Positions 5,409 to 5,928 of a stretch of 5,928 nucleotides of DNA are shown piece by piece. The notes under the pieces are model-generated. The model had not been told where the DNA came from and made no database searches. It saw nothing but the letters and a program-made list of their open reading frames with translations. The stretch is from the NCBI GenBank assembly GCA_002591705.1, contig PAAB01000056.1:25514-31441 (forward strand). Direction: 5' to 3'. The translations under genes were made by a program, and so were the position numbers. The DNA comes from Phycisphaerae bacterium (GTDB taxonomy: Bacteria; Planctomycetota; Phycisphaerae; Phycisphaerales; SM1A02). Positions within the stretch are counted from its first letter, which is position 1. Every line of letters starts with the position of its first letter.

Positions 5409-5928
5409 TCCGTGGCTCCTCGCCCCGGAGCAGGCGGCCGATGTTCGTCCGGTGGCGCCAGAGGATCAGCAGTGCGATCGCGATCGTGATGGTCAACGGT
5501 GCCGAGCCGCGAGCGAGCACGTCGCCGGTGCTCACGTCGGCTTCGGTCCGGGTGCCGAACCACCGGAGGACGATCAGCGTCGCCACCGGAATGCTCATGG
5601 CGGCGATCATGCTCGAGGCCGAGACGATTCTGGTCGCCAGCAGTGCGGCGATCCAGACGACGAGTCCGGTCAGCGCAGGGATCGTGAGGACGGGGTACAT
5701 CGCCAGCAGGACGCCGAAGGCCGTGGCCACGCCCTTGCCGCCGGAGAAGTTCAGGAACATCGAATACATGTGGCCGCAGAAGGCGGCGATCGCAACCGCC
5801 AGCCAGAGCCAGAGCGATGCCGTCGGAACGAACATCGGATTCTGGCCGATGGTGTCGGTGAGCAGTCCGGCGACCACGACCGGGATCGCGCCCTTGCCCA
5901 TGTCGAGGACGAAGCAGAGCAGCCCCCA
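5374..5928 (-). CDS. plsY: Acyl-phosphate:glycerol-3-phosphate acyltransferase PlsY (N-terminus beyond window)
   Basis: Transfers an acyl group from acyl-phosphate to glycerol-3-phosphate, making lysophosphatidate in the first membrane step of phospholipid synthesis. The frame is open to the window edge, so 184 C-terminal residues are visible and roughly the first 30-40 residues, including the first motif (S-G-N-x-x-x-x-N), are missing. The first ATG in view (5901) is internal: the residues before it, WGLLCFVLD, continue the family pattern 'W-G-x-x-x-F-x-x-D-x-x-K-G'. Counting from the edge, KGAIPV (12-17), GHMYSMFLNFSGGKGVAT (52-69) and RHRTNIGRLLRGEE (158-171) are the conserved PlsY motifs; hydrophobic segments between them fit a multi-pass inner-membrane enzyme. 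A loop around residues 126-146 looks a little longer than usual. The 3' end overlaps the convergent UbiA-like gene by 35 bp. Confidence 0.94.
   Translation of the reverse strand, partial: WGLLCFVLDMGKGAIPVVVAGLLTDTIGQNPMFVPTASLWLWLAVAIAAFCGHMYSMFLNFSGGKGVATAFGVLLAMYPVLTIPALTGLVVWIAALLATRIVSASSMIAAMSIPVATLIVLRWFGTRTEADVSTGDVLARGSAPLTITIAIALLILWRHRTNIGRLLRGEEPRIKSRASTTSEG

Overview
The window is high-GC bacterial DNA, densely packed with genes. Nothing in it identifies the species directly. Three features together point to the Planctomycetota, possibly the Phycisphaerae, but this is inference: a eukaryote-like adenylosuccinate lyase, a very small histone H1/Hc1-like protein, and an ECF sigma factor followed by a membrane-anchored anti-sigma-like protein with a large extracytoplasmic part. 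No mobile element, CRISPR array, tRNA or rRNA was seen.

Left half (1-2731), all on the minus strand. In transcription order: purB (adenylosuccinate lyase, purine synthesis), a 55-residue Hc1-type histone-like protein, a FabZ-like 3-hydroxyacyl-ACP dehydratase (fatty acid or lipid synthesis), and the first 86 codons of a class I mannose-6-phosphate isomerase cut off by the left edge. The histone-like gene is followed by a long, near-perfect hairpin that looks like an intrinsic terminator, so it is probably a separate transcript from the dehydratase. The dehydratase has a recognisable Shine-Dalgarno sequence and a plausible promoter. A second perfect hairpin lies between the dehydratase and the isomerase gene.

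Middle (2732-2876): a 145-bp divergent intergenic region between purB and the sigma factor. It holds an ECF-like promoter candidate pointing toward the sigma gene and a perfect 6-3-6 inverted repeat that overlaps a good minus-strand -10 candidate.

Right half (2877-5408), plus strand: a probable three-gene unit. An ECF sigma factor overlaps an anti-sigma-like single-pass membrane protein by ATGA, and 19 bp later comes a polytopic membrane protein resembling UbiA prenyltransferases. The UbiA-like protein keeps the second aspartate motif but lacks the first, so it may not be an ordinary prenyltransferase. The arrangement suggests an envelope- or lipid-responsive regulatory unit; this is inference.

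Right edge (5374-5928), minus strand: the C-terminal 184 residues of PlsY (acyl-phosphate:glycerol-3-phosphate acyltransferase), which converge on and overlap the UbiA-like gene by 35 bp. The most notable points are the small histone-like gene, the degenerate UbiA-like protein in a sigma/anti-sigma operon, the uncharacterised extracytoplasmic domain of the anti-sigma-like protein, and the altered signature loop in the eukaryote-like PurB.
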